From Asterias amurensis (lineage: Eukaryota > Echinodermata > Asteroidea > Forcipulatida > Asteriidae), in the NCBI RefSeq assembly GCF_032118995.1, contig NC_092653.1, positions 24,137,202 through 24,201,201 of the forward strand: a DNA stretch of 64,000 nucleotides. Reading direction: 5' to 3'. A program made the position numbers and the translations under genes. Positions 11,827 to 32,658 of this stretch are shown here, piece after piece (position 1 is the stretch's first letter; every line of letters begins with the position of its first letter). Under the pieces are notes generated by a model. It did no database searches. It saw only the letters and a list, made by a program, of their open reading frames with translations, and was not told the DNA's origin.

Positions 11827-12206
11827 AGGCAGTGGACACTATTGGTAATTGTCAAAGACTAGCCTTCACAGTTGGTGTATCTCAACAAAATGCATAAAAT
11901 AACAAACCTGTGAAAATTTGAGCTCAATCGGTCATCAAAGTTGCGAGATAATAATGAAAGAAGAAAACACCCTTGTCACACGAACTTGTGTGCGTTTAGA
12001 TGGTTGATTTCGAGACCTCAAGTTCTAAACTTGAGGTCTCGAAATCAAATTCGTGGAAAATTACTTCTATCTCGAAAACTACTCCACTTCAGAGGGAGCC
12101 GTTTCTCACAATGTTTTATACTGTCAACCAATCCCCATTACCCTTTACCAAGTGAGGTTTAATGCTAATAATTATTTTGAGTAACTACCAATAGTGTCCA
12201 CTGCCT
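11827..12206 (+). mobile_element. MITE family A, full length, best preserved
   Basis: TTAA at 11823-11826 and 12207-12210. Perfect TIRs AGGCAGTGGACACTATTGG / CCAATAGTGTCCACTGCCT. The internal palindrome is GACCTCAAGTTCTAAACTTGAGGTC. 380 bp. This is the best reference copy for the family in the window. Confidence 0.92.
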
Positions 12207-12210
12207 TTAA

Positions 12211-12584
12211 GAATCTGGGTCGATAGGCACAGCACTAAGATGGCCAAAGTTTATTCTATTACGCATCTCAATGGTCCATCATTGACAAAACAACTCTCTT
12301 AGGCATCCGCCATTTGTATACATGAAAATCAACGGTAGGCGATCATGCATGCAAATAAAGGTCCACAGAGGTCCTAGACAGGTAAACAACAAAGCCAAAT
12401 TGAACCACAACAAGGCGACTCTATCTTTAACATTACATGATTCTGTGGTGCTGATGCAAGAACACTAAAGTAAGAGTACGACAAAAAAGGATTATGAACC
12501 GTTGGATTTGAACGGCGTTTTAACACTTCAAACTAAACATTCGAGAAACTCGTGCGAGGGTTACTAGTTGCTTAGTCATCGTGA
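12211..12584 (+). promoter_or_regulatory. Presumed promoter and 5' UTR of the EGF-receptor gene
   Basis: 374 bp between the last MITE and the start codon. I see no clear TATA box or other motif. The region is assigned only by position upstream of the signal-peptide exon. Confidence 0.35.
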
Positions 12585-22255
<9,671 letters not shown>

Positions 22256-22256
<1 letters not shown>

Positions 22257-22440
22257 GTGTACTGTACGCCTTTTGTCAAGGCTTTCGTGGCATAAACAGT
22301 GGAGCGACTGGAACGGTACGCGCGCAAGTCGAGTTGCGATCGAGTGGCGATCGCGTGCTTGGTCTCCCCTTCCAGTCGCTTGTGGTCGCGGCTCTCCAAG
22401 CCAAGTAGGCCTTGACAACAGGCGTAGGTTGTACAGTACC
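22256..22440. mobile_element. TA-target MITE inserted in the stop codon of the EGF gene
   Basis: TIRs begin GGTGTACTGTACGCC and end in the inverse (GGCGTAGGTTGTACAGTACC), with TA on both sides (22254-22255 and 22441-22442). An inner inverted repeat, GCGACTGGAACG / CCTTCCAGTCGC, is present. The stop TAG uses the target TA plus the first G of the element. The empty site would read TCC TAA AAT, also a stop. A TA duplication fits mariner/Tc1-type elements (inference). Confidence 0.85.
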
Positions 22441-22767
22441 TAAAATTGAGCGGGGGGGGGGAAACGTCAAACAAATTCCGGGGTCCAATTTCATTGAGCT
22501 GCTTATGTAGTAATTTCCACTATTTTACTTTGTGTAAGCTATCTTTTAATTTGGAACTATCTGATACTGTTATTTCCCCTCCCCTTTTTGGAGGGGCGAG
22601 TAAAATGATTCCATCCTTCTTTATAAACCTGTTTTCTTTATAAACCTGTTTTTATGTACATTTTGTTCCTTTTGATACTTATTTTATGTTCATTTTTATA
22701 ACTTTTTATACAAAAATACATTTTTAATGGAAACAACAGAATATAATTTCTTAAAATATATCAAGTT

Positions 22768-22773
22768 AATAAA
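22768..22773 (+). terminator. Polyadenylation signal of the EGF gene
   Basis: AATAAA about 510 bp after the stop codon, followed by AT-rich and then GT/T-rich sequence. It is the first good hexamer downstream on this strand. Confidence 0.5.
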
Positions 22774-22799
22774 ACAATTATATAATTGTATTGTGTCAT

Positions 22800-23093
22800 T
22801 ATACAACGGAGTTTTTTTTCTCAATAATTATTTAAGACGATTACTTTTGGTAAACTTGTAGAACGACAAAATAATGTAAAAATGAAGTTTACCCCTCCCT
22901 CCATCTTCTGGTGTGGTCCCCACACAACCGCTGGATGCGTTGACGTAACTGTCAGTAAAACGCAACATGGATGTATCCAAAATGGCGTCTACGGTTATGG
23001 CTGCGACTGTTGCTAAGGGTGTTGCCAACGACTTTTAAGTGGACGCTTGATGCCACAACGATCCAGCCGGTAGACCTTGCCGTTGTCAGTTGC
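22800..23093. other. Intergenic, nothing recognised
   Basis: No supported gene. CT-rich stretch near 22890-22920; otherwise plain sequence up to the family B transposon. Confidence 0.4.
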
Positions 23094-23592
23094 AATTGTG
23101 TCCGCCATGCAATACTGTCCGCTCCGGACACTTTTGCATATGCAATCGTGTCCGGGGGTATGCAAAAACCGTCCGGTGGACATGTAGATATAGAATTATG
23201 GTACGTGACTACATGTGCGCGCGTAAGCGAGCGTGTATGCACTGAACCTACGTATAAATGCAGCATGAATATTCACGTATTTTTATGATTGCAGCGAATA
23301 CCCAACGGCCGAACATTTCCCATGTCACTCATGACATGCACTTAGCTTGTAAAAAATGGCGAACATGCTCCTTCGACTGTCCTTACTCTATGCTTCGACC
23401 AAGGGCGTTTAATTTACTGCAAGGACGGTTTTGCACGGGGCGGACACAACTGCATATTCAAATGTGTCCGCATTATGCAGCGGCGTCCGGGCGGACACGA
23501 TTGCATTGTGCAAAACCGTCCGGAGGACATGATTGCATATGCAATCATGTCCTCCGGATAATATTGCATAGAGGACATAATTGCATGCGACA
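23094..23592. mobile_element. TGTC...GACA transposon family B, copy 2 (499 bp)
   Basis: TIRs TGTCAGTTGCAATTGTGTCC and its near-complement ending GCATGCGACA; 4-bp duplication CCGT (23090-23093 and 23593-23596). It shares the internal GCGCGCGTAAGCGAGCGTG and TTGCAGCGAATACCCAACGG blocks with the other copies and has no nested insertion. Confidence 0.9.
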
Positions 23593-24043
23593 CCGTGTAG
23601 CTGCCAACTCGGACAAGGCCTAACTATTATCGTACTGTTGCAACCATAAACAAAAATGCCATGTCAAAACATAATCTTTTGAAACATAAGCAAAGACTGA
23701 ACGCCAAGGTGCTCATGGATTTTAGCGAGCCTAAGATATTTTCCCCAAATTGGTGTACTTTTATTTCTTCTTGTTGTTTTAATATGGGAAAAGGGTGAGA
23801 GAAAAATAACGAGTGGACTCAAAGTGAAAACTCGAAGCGCCCTCTTTTGAAACGGTTCCGCCTTGTTTTTTATCGTGGAAGATTTGGAGAATGTGTTCAA
23901 GACTTGTGACACCTTTTAAATATTATTGTGCGAGTTTCTTTTTTATAATCGGCAACATCCCTGGATGACTATGATCAAATATTTTGTTTTGTTTCCCATC
24001 GGACTCCGCGCATGACTTTTTATGAGTCATTTCAAATTGATAA

Positions 24044-25221
24044 TCTATACTATTAAAAGCGTAACCCGCGCCATCTTTGATTGAAAATTAGAAGGTCCAG
24101 TGGCATGGCATCCTTGTGGAATTCAACACGGTTGTATCGTTACAGACGTCGGGTTGCAAGTCTACAAAACCCTGAACCGAACTCCCTCTTACGACTTGTC
24201 TGATTGGCTGGAGTCACGAGCGATATCTCCTTACATGTGTGGTTGTCTGGTTTTGATACGGGCCACCTGTTGGTCGAAGGGGGAAGCCGTAGGCTGCGCA
24301 CAGAGTCACCTCTGTGGTTGTCTGGTTTTGATATGGGCCACCTGTTGGTCTAAGGGGGGGGGGGGGGGGAAGCTGTAGGCTGCACACAGAGACACCTCTT
24401 TAAGTGGGTGGCAACCTCGGACTCCCATTAACATTCCAGAGTGACTCATTGATGTTTCGCAGAAGGGTAAATGGCATTGTGTATATACCATTTTGTACAG
24501 GGGGTTTAATTTCGCGTGTTAAATAAAAAACATTAGGCTTTAATACATGCATCTGTTACATACGCGTTTATTACAATTAAATCACTCATGTAGGTCTACC
24601 CAACTTTCCAGCATTTTTTAAACGCATCAAACAGCAACCCATTGTTGTGAAACTTTATTTGTCCCATTTAACTCTGCACCATTAGTGGTTGAGTCCATAA
24701 TTATGTCATCCCCACACACAGAACGTATACACGCAAAAGTTGAAACATTTTCAAAAAGAAAGTAAATGCATTACTGATTCTTTTCATATACATTGTATAG
24801 GTTTTTCCAGTTAAACCTACAAAAAAGTCCATGAACTCACCGTTTAAGAATAGTATGCTTTCATAGTTACGAACTTTGTGAAACATCAACGGCTGTTTTG
24901 AAGCTGTAAACGAACATTCCATTCAAAGTTCTGAAGCAACAAAATTGTTAGAACGTTGCCTGGTCAGGACTCAGGATGTAGGTTTTGCCAAATCCTTTTT
25001 GTATTAAGCAATCGGCCGTCGCGTTTTGTTATCGAAAGAGCCCTCATGTGCAGCTGAATCGGGTACTTTTTACGAATTTCTCCATACAAAAATCCAATCC
25101 TACGAAATGATTATTACCTGTCAGAATACCTCCCTTGCCCCCACATTACCTTTTACAACATTTGTATACTACAATCCTCCTCATCTAGCGGGGTGCCGCG
25201 CCAAGCGCGGCATCCCGCTAG
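24044..25221 (+). mobile_element. Helitron-like non-autonomous element (~1.18 kb)
   Basis: The 5' end TCTATACTATTAAAAGCG is the classic Helitron start. The 3' end is a GC-rich hairpin (25186-25220: TAGCGGGGTGCCGCGC, short loop, GCGCGGCATCCCGCTA) closing in CTAG. It sits between A (24043) and T (25222), as Helitrons do, with no target duplication and no TIRs. Inside is a ~100-bp imperfect tandem repeat (near 24233-24400, TGTGGTTGTCTGGTTTTGAT...) with a G run at 24354-24369. No Rep/helicase is encoded. Confidence 0.85.
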
Positions 25222-25236
25222 TAAATCACAAATTCA

Positions 25237-25365
25237 GGCCGTGTCCGAAACGACGACTTCGGCTACAGCTACGTCTAGATCAGAGCGTCTACCAGTGTTG
25301 AAGAATAGGCAGACGCGCACGATCTAGCCGTAGATGTAGCCGAAGTCGCCGTTTCGGACACGGCC
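25237..25365. mobile_element. Foldback MITE (129 bp)
   Basis: The arms GGCCGTGTCCGAAACGACGA...CTTCGGCTACAGCTAC and GTAGATGTAGCCGAAGTCGC...CGTTTCGGACACGGCC are almost perfect complements with a ~45-bp centre. Only 15 bp separate it from the Helitron end. Confidence 0.85.
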
Positions 25366-25682
25366 TAATTTTGTTGACAACTAGTTTAGTATGGTGCCCA
25401 ACTAGCACGCCAGGTTTCCCCCAGACGTCTCAAAGGTGTGCAGGCTGCAGAGAGGTGCATGCGGCATGCATGGTACACACAGCATGCAGAGAAACGAGTG
25501 AACAATGTGCCTGCTGCGGATCTCCGAAGAACGACAAGACAAAACTAAAGCGTTCAGAATGTCTTATAAAAATTTCAAAAACCAAGGAGCTACCATTACC
25601 GCATTTTGTTGAACGGACAAGTCATACCTGCTTGTCTTGTAGTAGTGCTGTTTTTGTCTGAAGGACTTGTGTCCACGAAAAC
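25366..25682 (+). promoter_or_regulatory. Presumed promoter and 5' UTR of SLC8B1
   Basis: 317 bp between the foldback MITE and the SLC8B1 start codon. No TATA box or other motif was recognised; assigned by position only. Confidence 0.35.
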
Positions 25683-28600
25683 ATGGACAAGTCCTCGGCC
25701 CTAATATTTTTGACCCAGCTGACAGTGTTGTTATCATTCAGGGCGAATGTGCATGGTTCCCCCGTGTATTCGTTTGTAAACAGTGATGGTGGAGCCGGAG
25801 ACAACTCGACCCTGCATGGAGTCGGGAACACTTCTGCCGTCCATTTACAGTTAATCCAGGTATTTTTGTTAAGGTATCTCATTTATGTTTACTTGATTTG
25901 ACTGTACACACAGTGACATTGTTTTAGTTCATTCATGATTCAGGAATTTTTGGGGCAGTTCAGTTCAATTTAAAAAGGGTTTGATAACTTTTGAATTTGA
26001 GTTCAGTTGCGTTTGTAATTTAAGATTGTCGACATGACTTGAATCCTACCTAGTCACTTGTCTTGTGAATGAAGCTGTGTTTCCTAGTGTGTATTGAAGC
26101 ATGGTAAGTTTCTTCAGCATTGTGACATGTATAGTCGTCCAGTTTTAGGAGAACAAAAAGTGCAAATCACATAATCAATGTTTTCAGGATATTTGTTGTC
26201 TCCTTGAGACTGAAACTGTTAAATGTTCTATACTAATTTCTCAAAAACAGCAGCACCTTCTTAGCAAGTAATTAATAACAGGGAAGCGTTCTACATACCA
26301 TGATTATAATTATTTAATGGATGTTTGTGTTTTAATAACATAACAGTATTTATTTTGTATAATAGCGCATATTATGAATTACGGCATTCCTCAAAGCGCT
26401 TAACAGCACAAATGAAAAGCATTACAAAAGAAAACAAACTTATATATTCACCAATTAAAGCCCCAAACAAATAATTATACAATTAGGCCAGACCAGCTGT
26501 TACCTAAATGAAACCATGTGTTGCTAGACCCAGTAACTGGGGCACTGAATTCCTTTTTCGAAATGTTGACTTAATCGGTCATGTATTGAAGGGTAATGTT
26601 TTCTAAATGTTATGCTTTAACAACAGCAGAGATGGCAAGTCCAGAGGCCAGCTTTGCGTGAGATTTTTCAAAGCTCACCACCACCCCGGTGGTCCGGTCT
26701 GGCCCCAATGCGTGAGAAAATGGTTGCTGTGAGTGTGAGACAGAGCCCAAATGCGTGAGTCTCACGCCTAATGCGTGAGACTTGGTAGGTCTGCAACAGC
26801 TGTCTGCTTCTCAGCAAGTAGGCCTAAGCTGTTATGGTATTTGATTTTGGGCTCCAAAAATCAAAGTTACTTTTGTAATAAAAGCTTGATGTTTCATTTT
26901 TACAAACTTCCTTCTTTTATACTTTAAGTGTACAGATTACCATGGGCTCAACGCATCTCTACAGTGTGAGTTTATCCGAGCCACCAACGACTGTCGCATT
27001 GATGATGGATTCATTAACTATCTGGAATTTTCTCACTGTGCTTTCCCACATCAGCTTTTACCGCTTGCGCTTTTCATACTGGTAAGCTTGGATAGGGATT
27101 TCTTCTAAGCACTAGTGCCCAATTACATAGAGCTGCTTAAAGGAACACGTTGCCTTGGATCGGTTGAGTTGGTCTATTAAAAGCATTTGAAACCGTTTGT
27201 TATGAAATGCATTTTGGTTAGAAAGATGTTTTAAAAGTAAAATATAATGATCCACACAAGTATCACTCGAAATTGCTTGGTTTTCCTTTTACGTCGCAAA
27301 CTATCACGGTCGGCCATTTATGGGAGTCAAAATTTTGACTCCCATAAATGGCCGACTGTGTTACATGTAGTCGACAGGGTAAAAAGAAAACCGTGCAATT
27401 TCGAGGCATATTTGTGTAGATCATTGTATTCTACTTTTACAATATCTTTCTAACCATATACATTTTACAACAAGCGGTTACAGAACGATTTTCAAAGACC
27501 AACTCGACAGATCCAAGGCAACGTGTTCCTTTAACAGTAAGCACATTTTTGTGTTTACTGTAGCTGACAAATTTGCTAAGGTGTAGCTGTAAGCGTATTT
27601 CACGGGTTAGCAAGAAAAATTAGGCAACCATGGGCAAGTTTGAGCAGCGACCATTTGTCAACCTCTAGTCAATGTGCCATTGTTACCTTCGCTTTCAATA
27701 CATCATGGTACCAGGCAATATTGCCCAATAAATGGTCTCACCTTGACCCATATTGTGCGATCACCATGGATTTGCATTGTGACATGATGTATTGTCTAGT
27801 ATTTGGGTATTCAGCATTGAAGTTGACTTATAATGGGTATGCCTTGACTGCAGTCATTGATTTTAGAATTGTGTAGGCCTATTGTATGCAATTTCTTTTG
27901 AAAAGTTATGTTTTAAAGTCACCTGGAAATATATATTTTTTTCTTTCAAACATAAGAGTATAATTATGCTTACGAACAATAAAACAATTTTTTTAGTAAT
28001 TGTTTGTCACGATTTATATGTTTAAAAAATATATAAAGTTGTTTGGGGGGCTGACTCCGCCTACCCCTTTTGTGACGTCAATCGAGGCAGACTTTGCCTG
28101 CAATGCGTATAGTAAACACACGTGCAAAGTACATGTACGTCCAAGTCGTGAGTTGGTCCATTTCAAAAAGTGTTTTTCTGCATTCAGCAGCAATACACCT
28201 GGTCGGCATTGCCGGAAAAAAACAAAAATTGTGAGTACAAACTCACAATTTGGTTAGTACATGAACTTTGCAATTGTGTTTACTCTACGCATTACAGGCA
28301 AAGTCTGCCTCGATTGACGTCACGAACAGCGCCCTCTCTGGTCGGGGTCTACTCTTAAATTTGAAAATAACATAAGAACTGATTTTTTAAAACCTTAGCT
28401 AACTGTTTGTTCACATTCCACTCATCAAAACACATATATTAGTGACAAAAGCTTTATTTTGAAAAAATACCACTTCCAGGTGACTTTAAATGTAGGCCTA
28501 TGACTGACCAATGACCATCCTTGAGCAAAAGTTGCTGTTCCGGAAATGTCACCTTGAAATGCATTGCACTACACACTGGTTTTACAAATAAGGAAACTGC

Positions 28601-31600
28601 TAGGGTTAAAAATGCTTAGTGTGTAGTGCCACACTTTGTCCAGCAAACACAATATGGCACTCTTTATTGCATATTGATGAAGTACCAATGATAAGAAGTG
28701 CATGCATTTGTATTGTGCACTCCTTTTGTGCGCAAAAGTGGATTTCTTCACAAAGAAGGTCAATGAAATTTTAGTGTTTGATACAGTATAACAATTTCCT
28801 CTTCAGCCCATCCTTGACATGTATGTACTTGAATGAATCATGGATTTCTACCTCCATGATTCAATGAAAGGCACAGTGATGTATAAATCTGAATACAATT
28901 TATATTATTGTATTAATATACAAAAAAGAACTTAAAACGGGTACATCAATCTAGGTTGTCTAATGTCTTGCTATACAAGAGTAAATTCATTCACACCCTC
29001 TAGTTCCAATGTATGTCTAAATGGGCTTTAATTCATTTAGCATTCTTGAACCCACCTCAACTCCTATGGAGTATGCAGTATCGGCAGCCAAATTGGCACA
29101 CAGGTTACCAATTATCCAAAATCTCTACCCTCTTACAGACTGTACCAAGTTGGAGTGAAGGGATTACAGTTGAGTGTTAACTGTTTTGCCCATGAACACA
29201 AGTGTCACACTCTCAGCCTTGAACTAACCCATAGCACATACAGAAATTGCAGTGGTGCCCTGTGCTTCTGGCATGGTACCCTTTGCAAAGTTCGAATACA
29301 AATTTACAAAGTGCTACTTAACAGAGCAAAATGGCTGTGCCCCTTTAGTGAAGTTTAGGCCTGTGCACTCTTACCAGAACTAATTACAATTTGATGTTCT
29401 TAACCGCCTGCCAAAACTTCATGATGCAAACAACCTGTACAAATCTAGGCTACCAAAACTGTTTGTGGGCAAGTTAAAATGTGAATAAACTTGAGTTCTT
29501 GGGGGAAAATATAATTTTGCTCTAGCCTATAGGCCCCTATGTTGTCTGTGTACACACCTTGAACGACTGTTGAAGTTTAGATGTGTTTTAAAATACACTT
29601 TTTTCTCTTAATTTCAGTTTGTCTGGCTGATTTTCCTGTTTGTTTCATTGGGAATAACTGCAGAAGATTTGTAAGTTCTGAATTGTTTTTTTCAAGTGTT
29701 TTCAGTGTAATTAATTTAGTTGATCCTCTCATGTTACGAGTGTAGTATTGTGTTTTGCAACTCTGCTCAAGAAGCTTACATTACTTTTTAAAAATGTTTA
29801 CTCCAAGAAAGGGTTGACAACCTTTTCTCGAACCAGCTGCTTGTTTCAACCTGAATGCCTTTGTTTGTATACAAAGGTTTATTTGCTAAAGATTGATAAA
29901 ATAACTTGTGTTAACTTATGGTCATGTGCTTTATTGCACGCGCTGTATTTATAATCAGCAAACACTGCAAACTATAGACTCTGTGATAAATGAACAAGCT
30001 AAAGGAACACATTGCCGTGGATCGGACGAGTTGGTCTTCAAAAAGCATTTGAAACCGTTTGTTATGAAATGCATATATGGTTGGAAAGATGTTTTAAAAG
30101 TAGAATACAATGGTCCACACAAGTATCACTAAAAATTGCGTGGTTTTCCTTTTACTGCGTGAACTAACAAGGTCGGTCATTTATGGGAGTCAAAAATTTT
30201 CAAAGAAAACCACGCAATTTCGAAGGCATATTTGGGTAGATCATTGTATTCTACTTTTACAACATCTTTCTAACCATAACGATTTTATAACAAACGGTTA
30301 CAGAACGCTTTTCAAGGACCAACTCGACCGATCCAAGGCAACGTGTCCCTTTAATTCTTCATTGAAAGGCCTTTGTATCATGAGTCAGTGAGACCCTCAG
30401 CCTCATTAATGCCACATACATGTATACAATGTAGTTGAAGCAGTTCAAGGAGGGTCCTTACAATAGAGGGACAAAAGGGAAAATGCAAAGAGCAGAACCC
30501 AAGGTCCAAGCACCACATTGTAATGTTAGTCACGACCAGATTTTAAAAAAAAAACTTCGATTCTAGTCCTGCACCCTGAAAAATCACATTTAAAACATAC
30601 AGAAAACCTAGCAGACGACGGACTTCTCACGTGAAAAATAGTCATGTTCTGCTGTGGTTCCATATTGATGTTGTCAAACAAACTTTTGAGTGTACTGGAT
30701 AGATCTGCAATCAAATTGCACTTTCAGAGGGACCAACAGGTGCTTTCAATGTCATTTTGAAAGTATTTGAGTTAGTGTTTTTTCTAATAAAGAGTTATTT
30801 ATTATTTGAACATACTTTCTCTTTTGTTAAAAGCACAAACCGTTGATTATTTTCTCTTATAATGTAGGCCTATACACACTACTTAAACAGGTAGGCCTAC
30901 CAGGTGTAGTCTAGACTCAACAATAATACTTCATGGCTTGAAATTATCTTACCAGTTAAAAAAAACAAACTGATTTTAAAGGATTTTAAAGTAACTAATT
31001 TTTTGATTACAATTCTCCCTCGTTTTAAAAAGTATTCTCCACAGTTTACAAACCAATCTAGCTGTTGTAGGCTAACAATTGAAAAAAAATCCAGTTTGTT
31101 GGTTTGTTGGCAGTATAACGCATTGTTAGTCGTGTTTGTACACACGGACAAATTTCACACAAGAAGACGATAGTAAGATTCAGAAACAAAGGACAACAAA
31201 ATATGTATCCCCTCCATTGATAAAACAATCCGCCCCTCTCTTTTCAGCTGGGTGTGAAGAACAAGGGGAAAAAATCTCTTTATTCGTTATTACCGCTCAA
31301 TCCACAAGTATAGACTTCTACTTAATTTTTTTATGTCAGCTTTTTTTTGTCAGAATAGTTCAAGATACTTAGAGTGCGAAAATCAGGCAATGTTTTGAAG
31401 TGTTTCAGTTTGATTTCACTTAATATTATGTCCAATAAATAACCCAATGTGTATAAGTTATAAACGAATGTTTTGTAGTATTTGGGCTCCCATCCCTGTC
31501 CTTACAGAGACATTTCTATAAAAGAAAATAAAGAATTAATAGTACACAACACATTGCAATTCGATTGAATAATGACTTGTGAAAAAAAAACACAAATCAT

Positions 31601-32626
31601 CATGTAGATGGACTATCATTCAGGAAACTGACAAGCAAACATATAGTTTTGTAAACATGCCAATTTCCTTTGGGGAGATACAGTTACATGACATTACAAA
31701 AGTGCCTCTATGGAATCGACGCATCAAAGCATTCCATTCAAGCTGATATTTCCCGAAATCCAATAGTGTTTTTCCTAAAATTAACCTGATTTTATGTTAT
31801 GTTATGATAGAAGTATACCGGAGAAGGGATCCTTGTAGTACTGAAACAACACTGAAACACATACAGCAGCTTGGTGCAAGGAGGCATCTTCTTTTCAGTG
31901 TATGTCATCTTTTCCAGCATCCACTTAAACCCTATACTATAACATATACAGAGTCATGTAAATCAAAAATCATATACTATCACAGTGCAAAGAAGTCCAC
32001 TGGGTATTAGACATTTTTACGATTAGGTTAATTTTTAACTTACTATTTTCATTTTTGGGGGGTTTAAGACTTTTTTTGAAGCGGCGGATTTCACAAAGAG
32101 TTAAGACTAGTCTTTTCTCGAGTTAGGACCAGTTACTCATCCTAACTTGGGACACACTTTAAGCTTTTAGTATGTCCTAGGACTAGTCCTGAGTTAGGAC
32201 TTGTCCTACATGTAACTTTTTGTGAAATCAACCCCTGTCCTGATAATATGCTGTAGGCCTACCTTTTTACTAGTGTTTATAAAAACTTTTCTTTTCTTTT
32301 AATTTACTTTCAGTTTCTGTCCTGCGCTGACTGCTATCTCTAAGTCTATGAAGTTGAGCCAGAACATAGTCATATCCTTTTAGCATTATATCTAACTGAT
32401 TGCTGAGTCTAAATTACGGTTATTGTGAATGTAAGACAAATGTTTCTGTGACGGGCAGAAAAAAACACAATTTTGTATGTTTCATTAGTGACTTATTCAT
32501 ACATCTACCCCGTATTAAGCGCCCCCAGCGGTGGCTTGATTTTCAAATTCATCCATTTGGGTCATTCTACTCTTTGATGTCAGGAGAAAGACCCGTCTTT
32601 AAACTTCCATGTTATTTCTCTGACTC

Positions 32627-32658
<32 letters not shown>

